Below the pieces are notes generated by a model. The model was given only the letters and a program-made list of their open reading frames with translations. It was not told where the DNA came from and made no database searches. From Morinoia aosen (taxonomy: Eukaryota; Arthropoda; Malacostraca; Amphipoda; Talitridae), in assembly GCA_030386875.1 (NCBI GenBank), contig CM059558.1, forward strand, positions 12,037,501 through 12,101,500: DNA of 64,000 nucleotides, in the 5' to 3' direction. Both the position numbers and the translations under genes were made by a program. How positions within the stretch are numbered: the stretch's first letter is position 1; each line of letters starts with the position of its first letter. This document shows, in pieces, positions 36,546 through 47,122 of the stretch.

Positions 36546-37807
36546 AAGAACTGGAAAATAGTAGTAAATGTGTTGCAAGTTACTTGTAGAACATTTCAGC
36601 TGATGCAATACATTGTATTCACATGAAGAGTGGTAACTCTGTACGCTCTTAATGATGCATTGATTGATAATGACTAGTCTTTGCAGAAACTTAAAGTTAT
36701 GTTGTGATCATGAATATTTCTAGTCTTTAGGTTATGATTCATTGCCAATGAGTAGTCTTTGACAAAACCTGAAGCTATGGTCTGGTACACAAAGACTTCT
36801 AGTTTTCAGGTTATGTTATCAAAATTGATATGGCTTCCTTGTCTTTAGGTCAAGTTAACATGTATTAATAATCAAAATTTCTGCTCATATCGAAAGTTAT
36901 TCCTTGAATGTTATTTGGTCTTTCAGAGTCATATTATATATCACCATATCATCATCATGTTTAATTTTTATCTTCGTATCACTCCCCAGTTTCTAAGTAA
37001 GCATACGCTGAAATGGAGAATTTAATAATTCTGTTGATACAATTTTAAAAACTGAAATAGTATTCGTTTTGTAGCATTATATAATTAATTACTTCTTGTT
37101 AAGGAAGATTTGGAAACGTTGTAAGGTAATCAATATCGGCATGAGACCCTTGAAAAAATTAAAATACAATGTAAACGAGCTGCAATGAAAATAATTACAC
37201 ACACTAGCAACAACTTCACTCACAGTCACACGCATATTGTAACTGAAAACAATGCACTATCTCAGCTGCAATGGTTGTTGTATTTATGCGATAGTACAAA
37301 TTCTCTTGCTGGAAACGTTTCAAATTTCCCCAACAAACACGAAATGAGAAGGTGGGCGTTTATTAAAATTACAAAGTGTCAAATACAAAGTAAAAGGTTA
37401 GATGAAAATAAAAGATAGTATCGTATTACACGCAGAGAAGCAAGAAGTGACTTTTATTCGTAAGCAAAATGTTCCGAAAACGTCAGGCCCCTGCGACGAA
37501 AGCAGAACAACTTTTGCCTATTATAGCCGAAATGTAACATAGAGTTGAGCAATAATATGACACTTTTTCTGCATTGTTACCCTGCATAGTGTAGATACAG
37601 AGAAGAAAAGGCAGTGTGCAAATCTGGCCTACCTTATCTACACGTATATCATAATTTTGGGGATTTGAAGCATAGTCATTGAATTAACTATTATAATTTC
37701 ACTGAATTAGTGCATACTTAGTAATAAAAAACTGTTGATACATATCTATGCTTCTCAGTGTAGACAGTGCCTACATTACCTACTCAGAACAACACTCGTC
37801 AGTAATA
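36546..37807. other. AT-rich stretch, one degenerate duplication
   Basis: No gene recognised. A degenerate ~80-bp direct duplication sits at about 36,666-36,815, marked by two copies each of TAGTCTTTG and an AGGTTATG end. A 77-codon ORF (37185-37418) has no recognisable domain. The rest is featureless AT-rich sequence. Confidence 0.5.
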
Positions 37808-38437
37808 TACAGGGTGTTTCAGATTCAGAATAAGAAGCAAATAATTGCACACCAAGTAGAAGATATCCAAATAAAAACTTCTTCTTCTATGAAATTTTCC
37901 GAAGAAAGAGACATTGAGATATTAGCCGTTTATTGTTTAAAGGATGCAATTTAATGACTTAATTACTCGCAATATTTATTTTGAATTTACGTTGATCGGG
38001 CGAAATGTTCTAGTTACATGACCTCCTAGATCTCCTGACATGACTCCACTCGATTTTAATTTTTGGGGACACGTGAAGAGCCTTGTCTATGCTACACCCA
38101 TTGAGTCTGAGGAAGATCTTGTGGACAGAATTGCAGTGGCTGCAGGTGAGATACCTTAATGCCAGATATGTTTCCTAATATCCGGCAGCCGTTAAGGCTA
38201 ACATTCGAAAAGTGCATAGATGTAGGTGGAACACATTTTGAACAATTTTTGTAAAGTAAATTCAGAATAAATATTGCGAGTAATTGTGCCTTTAAATTTC
38301 ATCCTTAAAAACAATAAACAGCTAATACCTCCCAACACCTATTTTTTTGCGGAAAATTTTGTAGGGCAAAAAGTGTTTAATTGGCCTTTTTCTACTTGAT
38401 GTGCAATTTTCTACCTCGTGTTCTGAAACACTCAGTA
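37808..38437 (+). mobile_element. mariner-type element relic, TA-flanked, long inverted termini
   Basis: Begins with TA-CAGGGTGTTTCAG (37810-37822) and ends with CTGAAACACTCAG-TA (38423-38437), giving TA target duplications and mariner-like ends. Inside the TIRs a further inverted pair matches: GCCGTTTATTGTTTAAAGGATG near 37,926 against CATCCTTAAAAACAATAAAC near 38,299. The centre encodes the C-terminal part of a transposase, described separately. It is an internally deleted, non-autonomous derivative. Confidence 0.85.
38014..38253 (+). pseudogene. mariner-family transposase, C-terminal remnant
   Basis: Open text encodes PPRSPDMTPLDFNFWGHVKS followed by LVYATPIESEEDLVDRI and a stop (about 38,159). 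This is the RSPDLTPLDFFLW region that holds the last acidic residue of the catalytic triad in many insect mariner-like transposases. In a shifted frame a Met-Pro-Asp-Met-Phe start and CIDVGGTHFEQFL end complete the usual C-terminus before a stop at about 38,253. The N-terminal and central domains are missing, so it cannot be functional. Confidence 0.82.
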
Positions 38438-38449
38438 TACATAATTGTG

Positions 38450-38660
38450 TACACGACTCGTCATAAATGACGGGATTCGATATTGTCTGTATAGAAATCT
38501 TCCAGATGTGGATAATAAAGAAATATTTCCATCCTAATGGTCCCCGCGATTAAAATATTCTAGTACTTGTGCAATGGTGAAACTCGCATCACAGAGACAG
38601 TCATTAAGCATCTTTAAGAGCGTGAAAGGGAGACAGACCAACCAACAAAGACGGACAGCC
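38450..38660 (+). repeat. Dispersed ~220-bp repeat, copy A
   Basis: Begins near GTGTACACGACTCGTCATAA and shares ATGACGGGATTC, CGCGATTAAAATATTCTAG, TACTTGTGCAATGGTGAAAC and CAGTCATTAAGCATCTTTA with copies at 40,760-40,985 (minus) and 52,105-52,245 (plus). A fragment of its start lies at 41,583-41,628 (minus). No coding capacity, clear Pol III promoter or terminal inverted repeat was seen, so the class is unknown. Confidence 0.8.
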
Positions 38661-39676
38661 AATTTTATTTGTTCAATGAAATTTCCTGTTGAATATCTTC
38701 CGTATTGCTGATAGCGGCCTTGTGGAAAAAAAAGTTTTCTTCAGTTGGCCTCTCTTAGTTCACAGACAAGAATTTGAAACTGTTGAAATTAGATCTTTTT
38801 GTTCTTTGTTTTTTGTTTCACAGCTGCATCTTTTCTTTTCGTTTTTTGTGTTTAAATTTAACTTTCTATAATTAAGCATGTTTGCGCTTCTAGCTGAACT
38901 GCATTAACCTTAAATAGCTTTAATTAACATTACTTGTGACGCTTTGGCGTTCACTCATTAAATTATCTTTGAGCTTTTTCTGCTTGGGCAGCATGTCGTC
39001 CTTTTAATAAAAGTGGGTCTGGTACCTCTAACTTATTTCTCTTGCGTAAAAAGCAGTCTCTTTCTGCGACTTGAACTCCTCGACACGGCTCTTGCAGTCT
39101 CTTGAATTGGCACATATTATTCAAGGTAATTAATTGTCAATTAATTTTTAAAATCTTAGTGCTATATGCAATCTTGCAATAAGATACGATATTCAGCTAG
39201 TCGGCGACCAGACATCTTAAAACTCTGTATCTCTCTACTCAAAACGCCTCTAAAATTTCCTACCGGAGTACCGTGCTGATGACCGGCCGCGTCCATTGGA
39301 TGTCTTCTATTTTTAGCGAGTTTCGTTTTAAAAACTAACCTTACGTTAAAGAAAATTTTCGGTCTCCATTTTAAAGGAATTTAATAATAAAAATATTACA
39401 GAGGACGCTGCTGTGCGTACTGTTAGAATCCTCAAGATACGCCTAACTTGGGTACGGTTTCTCTTTTTGCGCATTTCGGGAAACGACTTCCTGTCGTTCC
39501 CTTGAAGTTCTTCTGTATTTGAAATAGATGTTCCAACAGTCACCCTTAAGTTTTAAATCCTAAAACTCCATTGTATTAACATAGGAGAGATTATGCTCAC
39601 GAAATAGCTAAACCTATTTATTTATTTCTTTAAAGGAGACACTTGACCGTATATAGTATAAGAACAATCAATACTA
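38661..39676. other. No recognisable gene
   Basis: About 1 kb of moderately AT-rich sequence. Two short ORFs (38689-38871 plus; 39346-39543 minus) show no domain. No tandem or inverted repeat was noticed. Confidence 0.5.
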
Positions 39677-40452
39677 TACTGGGTGTCCCAAAAAAATGTC
39701 CCGGACTTTTTAATTGATTATATCTCCGCTTTAAATTAACATATTTTAGTTGTCTTTTATTTACATTTTAGTCAATTTTGTTTCCTTTTCAAATAATTCA
39801 AGTTTTTGAAAATCAGTTGAATAACCACTTTAAGATGACCGATTTACTGCAAGAGGTAGAAAAATTGTTCAAAGGGAATGTTTTAAAAACAACACTGGTG
39901 TTCTCCTTCACTCCTCAATACCTACTGTTAAAAATAATTTCATAACGATGTATCCTGCGTACCACCAAGTATTTAAACCCTCTGAGAGGTTTCAAGTTTC
40001 AAGTGTTCGCAATAATAGTGTTTCAAGAACTGATAGAAAACGGTGGAATAATGGGTAAAACTCTTCGTTCAATGGTGGCTAGAAGGAATACTTGCCTTGA
40101 GAGAAATGGAGGGTATGTCGAAAGATACTAAATTACTTTATTTATTTAAACGAAATTTAAGGTAATGATTTGTTACTCTTCAAAATTTTTGTTTGTTCAG
40201 TTTTATGGAAAGTACAAATAAGGAAGAATGTCAATTTTGTTTCAAAAATTTTTCTTTGAACAAATAATTTTCTACCCCTTTTAGTAAATTGAACATTGTA
40301 AAGTGGTTATTCAACCGATTTTCAAAAACTTAAATTAAGCGAAAAGAAAACAAAATTTACTACATTGTGGAAAAAGGCAATTCAAATATATTAGTTTGAA
40401 GCTGAGAAATAATTAATTAAAAATCGGGAACACTTTGATGGGACACCCGGTA
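39677..40452. mobile_element. Long-TIR foldback MITE with mariner-like ends
   Basis: TA flanks both ends. The left terminus reads CTGGGTGTCCCAAAAAAATG and the right terminus, on the other strand, CCGGGTGTCCCATCAAAGTG. The inverted arms extend about 225 bp each (39,679-39,900 and 40,225-40,450), with blocks such as TTTTTGAAAATCAGTTGAAT against ATTCAACCGATTTTCAAAAA. The ~320-bp centre has no transposase. GGGTGTCCC ends with TA duplication fit a Tc1/mariner-mobilised non-autonomous element. Confidence 0.85.
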
Positions 40453-40759
40453 TAATAAAAAGCCAGGTGTCCGTCAATTTATAAATAAGTATATGTTCTC
40501 GTGCGTAATTTCCCCTATGTCCTTACAATGGGAATCTGCTTGCTTGGACAGTATCATAAATACCATTGAAATATTATGAAGAACCTGGCATCTGCTCACT
40601 TATGTTTATAAGTAAAAAACATTGCTTGAAAATCGAATCTACTGTCAAGAAAATGCGGCTTATCGCATTTAAATTTAAAAGGCATTTAAATGCTTAAAAG
40701 GTGTGACAAATTTTTCAAAAACTTCTTGCGAACAATAATATAAATTATAATGCACAGTT

Positions 40760-40985
40760 GTTGCTTGCTTGGTTGTTGTGTGCGTCTGCGACGTTCCTAT
40801 AAAGATGCTTAATGACCATATCTGTGATACGAGTTTTATCAATGCACAAGTACGAGAATATTGTATTTTAATCGCGGGTACTATTAGAATGGATATATTT
40901 GTTTGCCATTTTTATCTTGAGATTTTTTTAAAACGATACCATTGAATCCCGTCATTTTTGACCAATCATGTACACTAGTATCTTG
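40760..40985 (-). repeat. Dispersed ~220-bp repeat, copy B
   Basis: Minus-strand copy of the family described at 38,450. Read on the minus strand it runs from GTGTACATGATTGGTCAAAA through ATGACGGGATTCAATGG, CGCGATTAAAATACA and TCGTACTTGTGCATTGATAA to ATGGTCATTAAGCATC. It differs from copy A by scattered substitutions and indels. Confidence 0.8.
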
Positions 40986-41582
40986 ATTATTAACAATCTG
41001 TAGTCAATTTGAAAGTCGTTCGCTAATAAAGAATATAATGAACATATGCACAGGTTTCAATACCTGCAACCGTTTACTACTAAGAATGACTGTCGTGTGT
41101 TTATTTATTCGTTTTGTGTCACGCGGTTAAGAATAATTGATAGGAAGAAATTAGCACTGGCGGTCTTGGTTTCAGTTCACGGTCAATTAATACACTAATT
41201 TTCGTTGTGCAAGTGCTCTATAATTAGTCACTTTCAAAACAATTAGAGTGATCCAGAGCCTTATATACTCAAGTTTGTATCGTGAATACCGAGTTCGGCG
41301 GGGTATTGTAAATTGCAATATGCTGTATTGTATATTACAATATACTGTATTACAATGTACTGTAATGCTTAGTACAATATACATACACAAGTTCGCAGTT
41401 GCTTTCAGTAATGCTGAATTTCTGTATCTTGGATACGACACGAATGGCTATAACTACTTCTCTTGCGGCTCAAAAATACTGTGTTCTGAGTGTTTATTAC
41501 TCTTATAAGAAAATTAAGTTACCTTTGAAATAAGCTGAAAGCATGGAAACTCCACTCAAACGAAAATTTGTCGAAGAAAGGT
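40986..41582. other. No recognisable gene; ATTACAATAT-rich inverted motifs
   Basis: About 600 bp of AT-rich sequence. Near 41,305-41,385 the text is rich in short inverted words such as GTATTGTA, TTGCAATATGCTG and TTACAATATACTG. Nothing else was recognised. Confidence 0.45.
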
Positions 41583-41628
41583 ATTGAATCTTGTCATTTT
41601 TGACGGTCCGTGTACACTACATAGTTTA
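41583..41628 (-). repeat. Dispersed ~220-bp repeat, 5' fragment (copy D)
   Basis: Only the first ~45 bp of the family are present, reading on the minus strand GTGTACACGGACCGTCAAAA then ATGACAAGATTCAATACC. The short, end-anchored fragment suggests either a truncated insertion or decay of a longer copy. Confidence 0.55.
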
Positions 41629-41839
41629 AGATAATCTGAGCATGGCGATGGAACGACATACGCCTCACTTTCCTGTCGGAATAGAGGAAAAGTATTTCAC
41701 AATAAACAAAAAGCTGTTCAGTTCTGCTGCTTTAGAGGCTTTAACTATATTAGTCCGTCAGAGTACATTTATAGAGAAACAAAGGATGCATTTGTGTGAG
41801 CAATATTCACTGTCTTACGGTCTCTAAACCATTTAAGAG

Positions 41840-42212
41840 TTAAGCCTTAATCCCCTAATGCAGTGCAGTTCACTAAGAATTAGTGCAGTGTCCTGATAAT
41901 TAGTGTACTGATGATCAGTGCAGTGTACTGATAATTAATCAGTACAAAGTTCTGATAATTAGTGCAGTGTAATGATAAATAATGCAGTGTACAGATAATT
42001 AGTGTACTGCTAATTAGTGCAGTGTACTGATAATTAATGCTGTGTACTTAAAATTAATTAGAGCAGAATTCTGATAATTAGCTCAGTGCACTGATAATTA
42101 TTAATGCAGTGTACTGATAATTGGTGCTGTGTACTGATAATAAGTGCACTGATGATCAGTGCAGTGTGCTGATTAGTGCAGTGTACTGATTAGTTCAGTG
42201 TACTGATAATTC
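41840..42212. repeat. ~20-bp tandem repeat (GTGCAGTGTACTGATAATTA)
   Basis: About 18 imperfect copies of a 16-20-bp unit around GCAGTGTACTGATAATTAGT, with frequent unit-length changes, so an old or fast-slipping minisatellite. Non-coding. Confidence 0.88.
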
Positions 42213-42679
42213 AAGCACGAATGTGATTGCAGCCATAATGAAGCGAACTCCAAAGTTTCTACCTCAAAATAGAATTTAAGTAGTGATATCTCTAGAAGTG
42301 CTATTTTAAAACAAAATGCTGGGCTGGGATGCGCTATTTCTTGAAGTGTTATTTCAAAATGACATACTAAGGGGAGCTATCTCCAGAAATGTCATCTAAA
42401 ATATGAGAAAAATGTTAGTATCCCATTTATTTTTCTCTATCACATGCCGTTTCCGTAAAATAAAAATAAATATCCGTAGGCTCAATTGTTCATCTGTTTA
42501 GCTGTGCCAAGGTCTGGCTGTAGGTTCTCAGACATGAGGTTTTAGAGATATTAAGAAAATGTGAAATAGTAGGCAAGCATTGCAAATATGATTGTTCTTT
42601 ATCGTGCTTTTAAAATGGGCCAATAAAATATATCCAAATATAATTGCTATTTATCAAATACAATTCTTTTTTGCAGTAT
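42213..42679. other. No recognisable gene
   Basis: AT-rich sequence with no domain-bearing ORF and no clear repeat. Confidence 0.45.
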
Positions 42680-42935
42680 TTTGTTCTAGGAAATTTATTA
42701 GTGCAAGCATTTTTCCTATTTTAGAGCGTTAGAAACAAACAGAGTTATTCAAATTTATTAGTTATTCGTAGTCTTTCGTTCGAGAAAATTATAAGTAAAA
42801 GCAAGTTTGCCATTCTAGAGCGTTAGAAACCAACAAAGCTCTTCGAACACAATTCCTATTCATGGTGTTTTGTTCAAGAAAAATTATTAGTGGAAGCATG
42901 TTTGCCATTTTAGAGCGTTAGAAACCAACAAGGAA
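42680..42935. repeat. Three-copy ~96-bp tandem repeat
   Basis: Three imperfect units, each ending in TTTAGAGCGTTAGAAAC or a close variant (ends near 42,737, 42,831 and 42,931) and containing GTTCNAGAAAATTATTAGT and GCATGTTTGCCAT variants. Confidence 0.8.
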
Positions 42936-43269
42936 GAATCCCTTGGCTGTAACTGGAACTACGGAACAAGACACCCGATTTTTCCACACAAAAGCAACAA
43001 TCATGTTCATTCCTCTTCCATTTGCTGGGATTCGTTGGCTGCAGCTCGCATCCAAATGCCTGCTGGAGTGGCCTATTTGGCGCAGATTGAAAGGCAGATC
43101 TGGCAACTGGGGGCTTGTTTGCGAAGATACAAAAGTCACTAGGAAGTTTGATCCTGCACAGGCTTGTGGCAATTTTTGCGGATCAACGCTGTCCTGAGAA
43201 GCATCGGCTCGTGAGTGAAGAGGATTTTTGAAACCATCGTTGTCTTTCAGACCAGACAACGTTGGCGAC

Positions 43270-43390
43270 TTTCTGACTCTAACTGGAACGATTTTATTCC
43301 CAACAGTTTTTAACTTGAACGGTTTTATCCACAACGGTTTTTAACTGGAACGATTTTCTAAAACGGTTTTTAACTGGAACGGTTTTATCC
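43270..43390. repeat. ~31-bp tandem repeat (TAACTGGAACGGTTTTATCC)
   Basis: About four imperfect units of TAACTGGAACGGTTTTATCC plus CACAACGGTTTT. The 138-codon minus-strand ORF ending here owes part of its length to this repeat. The ~330 bp just upstream (42,936-43,269) hold no recognised domain, and 43,391-43,902 is AT-rich without features. Confidence 0.8.
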
Positions 43391-43902
43391 ACTGCATAAA
43401 GTGGACGAAAAATAATAAAAAAATTTGCAACGTGATCTCTAATGGTCTTTTACGGAGGGAAAAAAATGTTTGAAAACTAGGGTTTTTCAAGAATTTGCAA
43501 ATTTTGAAACTATTAGACGATTGTAATACTTTTCTAATGACATACGAAAAAATGTTCATTGTCCGGCTAAGTTCGAAGCCTCTGTTTAAATTTCGAGATA
43601 AAATCTATTAAATTTTTACCTTCAACAATCCATGCAAATTAATTCATCCGCTGAGAACACCTCTCAGGATCTGGCGTCAGCGTTGTGCAGCTTCTAATTA
43701 AAAAGCTGTTCATTTCTGTTCGACACCTTGTCCATGAATCGACTGCAATACTCAGCAATACACTTCCGTGGCAATATTTCTCTCGCACATCTTTCTGACA
43801 TCTGTTTCAGATTTGAACATCGTCAGTTAAATTTCATAACTCAGAGTAATCATTACCAGCAGTATGTGTAATGCACGTTTCATCTTCGAATCGTACGATA
43901 TT

Positions 43903-44128
43903 TTAACACTTTGACTGCTACGAGCCACCGGTGGTACCCGGAGAGAATTTTCAAAATACCGCTGATCGCCCAGTAGGCAAAAACTCAATTTTCACAAATA
44001 CTTAATGGAAACTAAACGAAGGCCTGATCCAGTCAATGTTTCCTATTTTCAACATTATTTACTACGATTGACTTTAAATTTGAGTTGAATAATGAATTCA
44101 GTTTTGCTTGCCGTAGTGAAAGTGTTAG
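43903..44128. mobile_element. TTAA MITE, CACTTTGACTG family, copy 1
   Basis: Left end TTAA-CACTTTGACTGCTACGAG; right end (minus strand) CACTTTCACTACGG, followed by TTAG where TTAA is expected, so one flank has mutated. The interior shares the CCACCGGTGG palindrome, GAGAATTTTCA and a TTTCCTATTTTCAACATT block with the element at 46,845 in opposite orientation. TTAA duplication points to piggyBac-type mobilisation. Non-coding. Confidence 0.8.
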
Positions 44129-44459
44129 GCATGAGAGATATTGGGCTCCAGAGAGTTCGAAACGGCGGTCGATGTTGATTTTATCGCTCGGGCAATAAAC
44201 AAAACCAAAGCCGTGCTGCAGATTGTGTGCAACTAGTGCCTTCAGTTACCGTAGTCGTAGGATCAAAAAAGAATTGAGGGAAGCATCAAACACGAATTTT
44301 AAAAATCCAACAGCATGACTAAAATAAATTGAATGAAACATGAAACATGAGTTGGAAAATTTCACTAATTCACCGTAGAATAAATGCAACTATAATGTAA
44401 ATCTAAGTATACTATGCAAACTTACGCAGTCAATTTGTAAAATTGGCGACGTCTATGTA
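44129..44459. other. No recognisable gene
   Basis: AT-rich intergenic sequence with no ORF, repeat or motif of note. Confidence 0.45.
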
Positions 44460-44710
44460 TTATGTGCTTGTATATCTGAATACATAGGAGGTGTGTGAAA
44501 TCAAGCAGGTCTGTCCTGAATAACTGAATATAAAGGCCAGGTCTGCCATGCGCTTGTGTAGCTGAATAAATAGGAAGTATGTGAAATCAAGCAGGTCTGT
44601 CCTGTACATCTGAATAAATAGAAAGTATGTGAAATCAAGCAGGTCTGTCCTGTATATCTGAATACATTGGAAGTGCGTGAAATCAAGCAGGTCAGTCCAG
44701 GGCTTGTAAA
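44460..44710. repeat. 48-bp tandem repeat
   Basis: Four to five imperfect 48-bp units around GAAATCAAGCAGGTCTGTCC and TCTGAATAAATAG. The overlapping minus-strand ORFs with repeated Thr-Asp-Leu-Leu-Asp-Phe-Thr are a by-product, since 48 is a multiple of three. Confidence 0.9.
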
Positions 44711-45360
44711 TCTGAATAATACATTGGGCAGCGCATCTGAACAGAGCAATACCATTGAAAATACGATGACTAAGTCTTGTCGGACGGCACCGAGAAAGAG
44801 CAGCCTTTTCCATTTGTCAGGGAGAACAGAGCTCACCAATACACGGGGCCAATATAGAGCTTCCGAAGGGCTCGATACAGGAGTAAGGCATCAGCTCTGC
44901 GTATTCATTTATTGTCGGCTGATGTTTGTCAGAAAAGATGATATTTATCATCTGTGCCCTGTGTTTCGGTCCTTGTACTGATAAATTCTGTGTCTAAAGT
45001 CTTCTAATTGGTGTGCTGATGAAATGCTCAAATGAAATTCAATTTTATTTTGGGATTTTTCTTTATTCAAAAACAAAAATTTCTCAGGCTCAAATTTTAC
45101 AACACTCGGTATTGAAAAACAATACATATCAGGTAGATTGTATGAAGATTCATCAAAGTCCCAAGCATTCTCTTACTTGTATTTAAAGAAGAACTTTCTA
45201 TGGTAATATTCAATTTTGAATAAGCCCCCTCTTTTCAATTTATCTCTCGTGAAAATTCAATTTCTAATTTTCTCATTGCCAAAGAGATACATATGTGTTA
45301 TGGCAACTAGCGTATTACTTGCCTTGCAATGATATAAAATTCACATGCTATAAATTGATA
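44711..45360. other. No recognisable gene
   Basis: Mixed-composition sequence. A 104-codon ORF (44667-44981) starts inside the 48-bp repeat and has no recognisable domain. The rest is AT-rich. Confidence 0.4.
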
Positions 45361-45745
45361 TTCAATGATATCCAAGAGGTATTCAGTGATATTCATTGAT
45401 ATCCAAGTGACATTCAGTGATATTCGTTGATATCCAAGTGACATTCAGTGATATTCGTTGATATCTAAGTGACATTCAGTGATATTCTTTGATATCCAAG
45501 TGACATTCAGTGATATTCGTTGATATCTAAGTGACATTCAGTGATATTCGTTGATATCCAAGTGACATTCAGTGATATTCGTTGATATCTAAGTGGCATT
45601 CAGTGATATTCGTTGATATCCAAGTGACATTCAGTGATATTCGTTGATATCTAAGTGGCATTCAGTGATATTCGTTGATATCTAAGTGACATTCAGTGAT
45701 ATTCGTTGATATCTAAGTGACATTCAGTGATATTGATTGATATTT
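45361..45745. repeat. 31-bp minisatellite with dimeric pattern
   Basis: About twelve copies of a 31-bp unit, GATATCCAAGTGACATTCAG plus TGATATTCGTT. Through the middle the units alternate GATATCCAAG and GATATCTAAG, giving a 62-bp higher-order repeat. Non-coding. Confidence 0.93.
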
Positions 45746-46425
45746 TCTCTTGCTTTGCAGTAATATGAAGTTCGCATGCCATTTAATGATATTCAGTTAT
45801 ATTTAAACATCTTTAAAAAATTAAAAATTGTGAAAAAAAATAAAATAATCAAGCCTCAGTGAATCTCGGAGCGATATCTTCGTAATATGGTGATAAAGCA
45901 GTAAAAATTTAAGATAACGTAAATAACATTATTCTGCTCTTATAATCACTTGATGCAGTTAACTTCTTTAATTGCGGCATGTGCCTCCCTCAAACTTTCC
46001 TAGTACCTGAGAATGACTAAAATTGGTCACTACTAGTAAAATTATTCCAGTGTAAAAACGAACCAATTCCCCGTAACTGAAAACCAATTTATTTCAGTTC
46101 ACCTGCGTTCCAGCCACGAATTGATTCAATCTGCATGTACCTTTCGAATTAAATTGAAATATTCTTCAATTGCACGCGCAGTATATTCCAGTCCTGAGGT
46201 GAGTCTCGCGAGAATTTATTCGGTTTCGCAGACCCGATGACTCCAGCCGTCGGTTTCAATGGATGCAGGTCGCATCCCGGCTATTAATTTGATTTGCTGA
46301 CGAGGCTCGGACGCCTAACGTGGTTACCATTGATTCTTACAGATACCTTCGTGTGTGGTGGTGATGCTCTGGCCGGGACGACGGTGGTGGTGGTGATCAC
46401 CGAACGAAGGTTGCTGTTTCCAGAG
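45746..46425. other. No recognisable gene
   Basis: AT-rich to about 46,150, then a slightly GC-richer patch (46,190-46,425) with several GGTGGTGG words. No domain-bearing ORF. Confidence 0.4.
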
Positions 46426-46650
46426 AATGGTGGTCGTGTTTGCCAGTTGTGGCGTAGGTTTCCATTCGTGTTCCAATACGACAAAGATATGGAAAAATAG
46501 TTTATTGACAATCGTTTATAATAGTTTATTAATAGTTTCATACAAAAACCGTGGTCGTGTTCACCCGTTGTGGCGCAGGTTTCTATTCATGTTCCTTGAG
46601 ACAAAAAAAAAGGAAATATAGTTTATTTCCAATAAAGATGATACAAAAAC
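46426..46650. repeat. Two-copy ~120-bp direct duplication
   Basis: Two imperfect copies, 46,428-46,510 and 46,548-46,625, sharing GTGGTCGTGTTNNCCNGTTG, TGGCGNAGGTTTC and an ATAGTTTATT end. A local tandem duplication without coding evidence. Confidence 0.75.
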
Positions 46651-46844
46651 CATGATTGGTTTTTAAAATGTTTCAACTTTAAGATCTTTAGTTGGTAAAC
46701 ACACTTAGGTATCGTAACACCCATGTCCATAATAATCGTTCATCATCTATGTTTCATAACTCAGCTCATGATGTTTTGGACAGCAAGACTATAGGCTCAC
46801 TCGGTTAATGTAGCGAAATATGTACGAAAAAATCTTAGGCGTGT

Positions 46845-47122
46845 TTAACACTTTGACTGCTGCAGAAAAAACTAAGTTCAATGTTCAACTCAAATTGAAA
46901 GTCAATTGTAGTAACCAATGTTGAAAATAGCAAACATTAACAGGATCGTTTAGTTTTAGTTTAGTTCATTCTTCATTTTAGTTCATTTAGTTCAAAAACT
47001 TCATTTAGTTTAGTTTTGATTAAATTTTTGTGGAAATTGAGTTTGTGACTTGGTCGGTCAGCAGCATTATGAAAATTCCCTCCGTGTACCACCGGTGGCT
47101 CACGTCACAGTCAAAGTGTTAA
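46845..47122. mobile_element. TTAA MITE, CACTTTGACTG family, copy 2
   Basis: Perfect TTAA flanks (46845-46848 and 47119-47122) and terminal repeats CACTTTGACTG, identical over 11 bp at both ends. The interior matches copies at 43,903 and 54,355, with the ACCACCGGTGG palindrome near the right end. It carries an extra AGTTCATTTAG-rich stretch (about 46,950-47,020) absent from copy 1. Non-coding, piggyBac-style. Confidence 0.87.

Noticed and set aside
42918..43334. 138-codon minus-strand ORF as a gene
   Set aside because: Part of it is the 31-bp tandem repeat, the rest has no recognisable domain, and an opposite-strand ORF is equally open.
45361..45745. Regular repeats resembling a CRISPR array
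   Set aside because: Units are contiguous with no unique spacers and the context is eukaryotic; this is a minisatellite.
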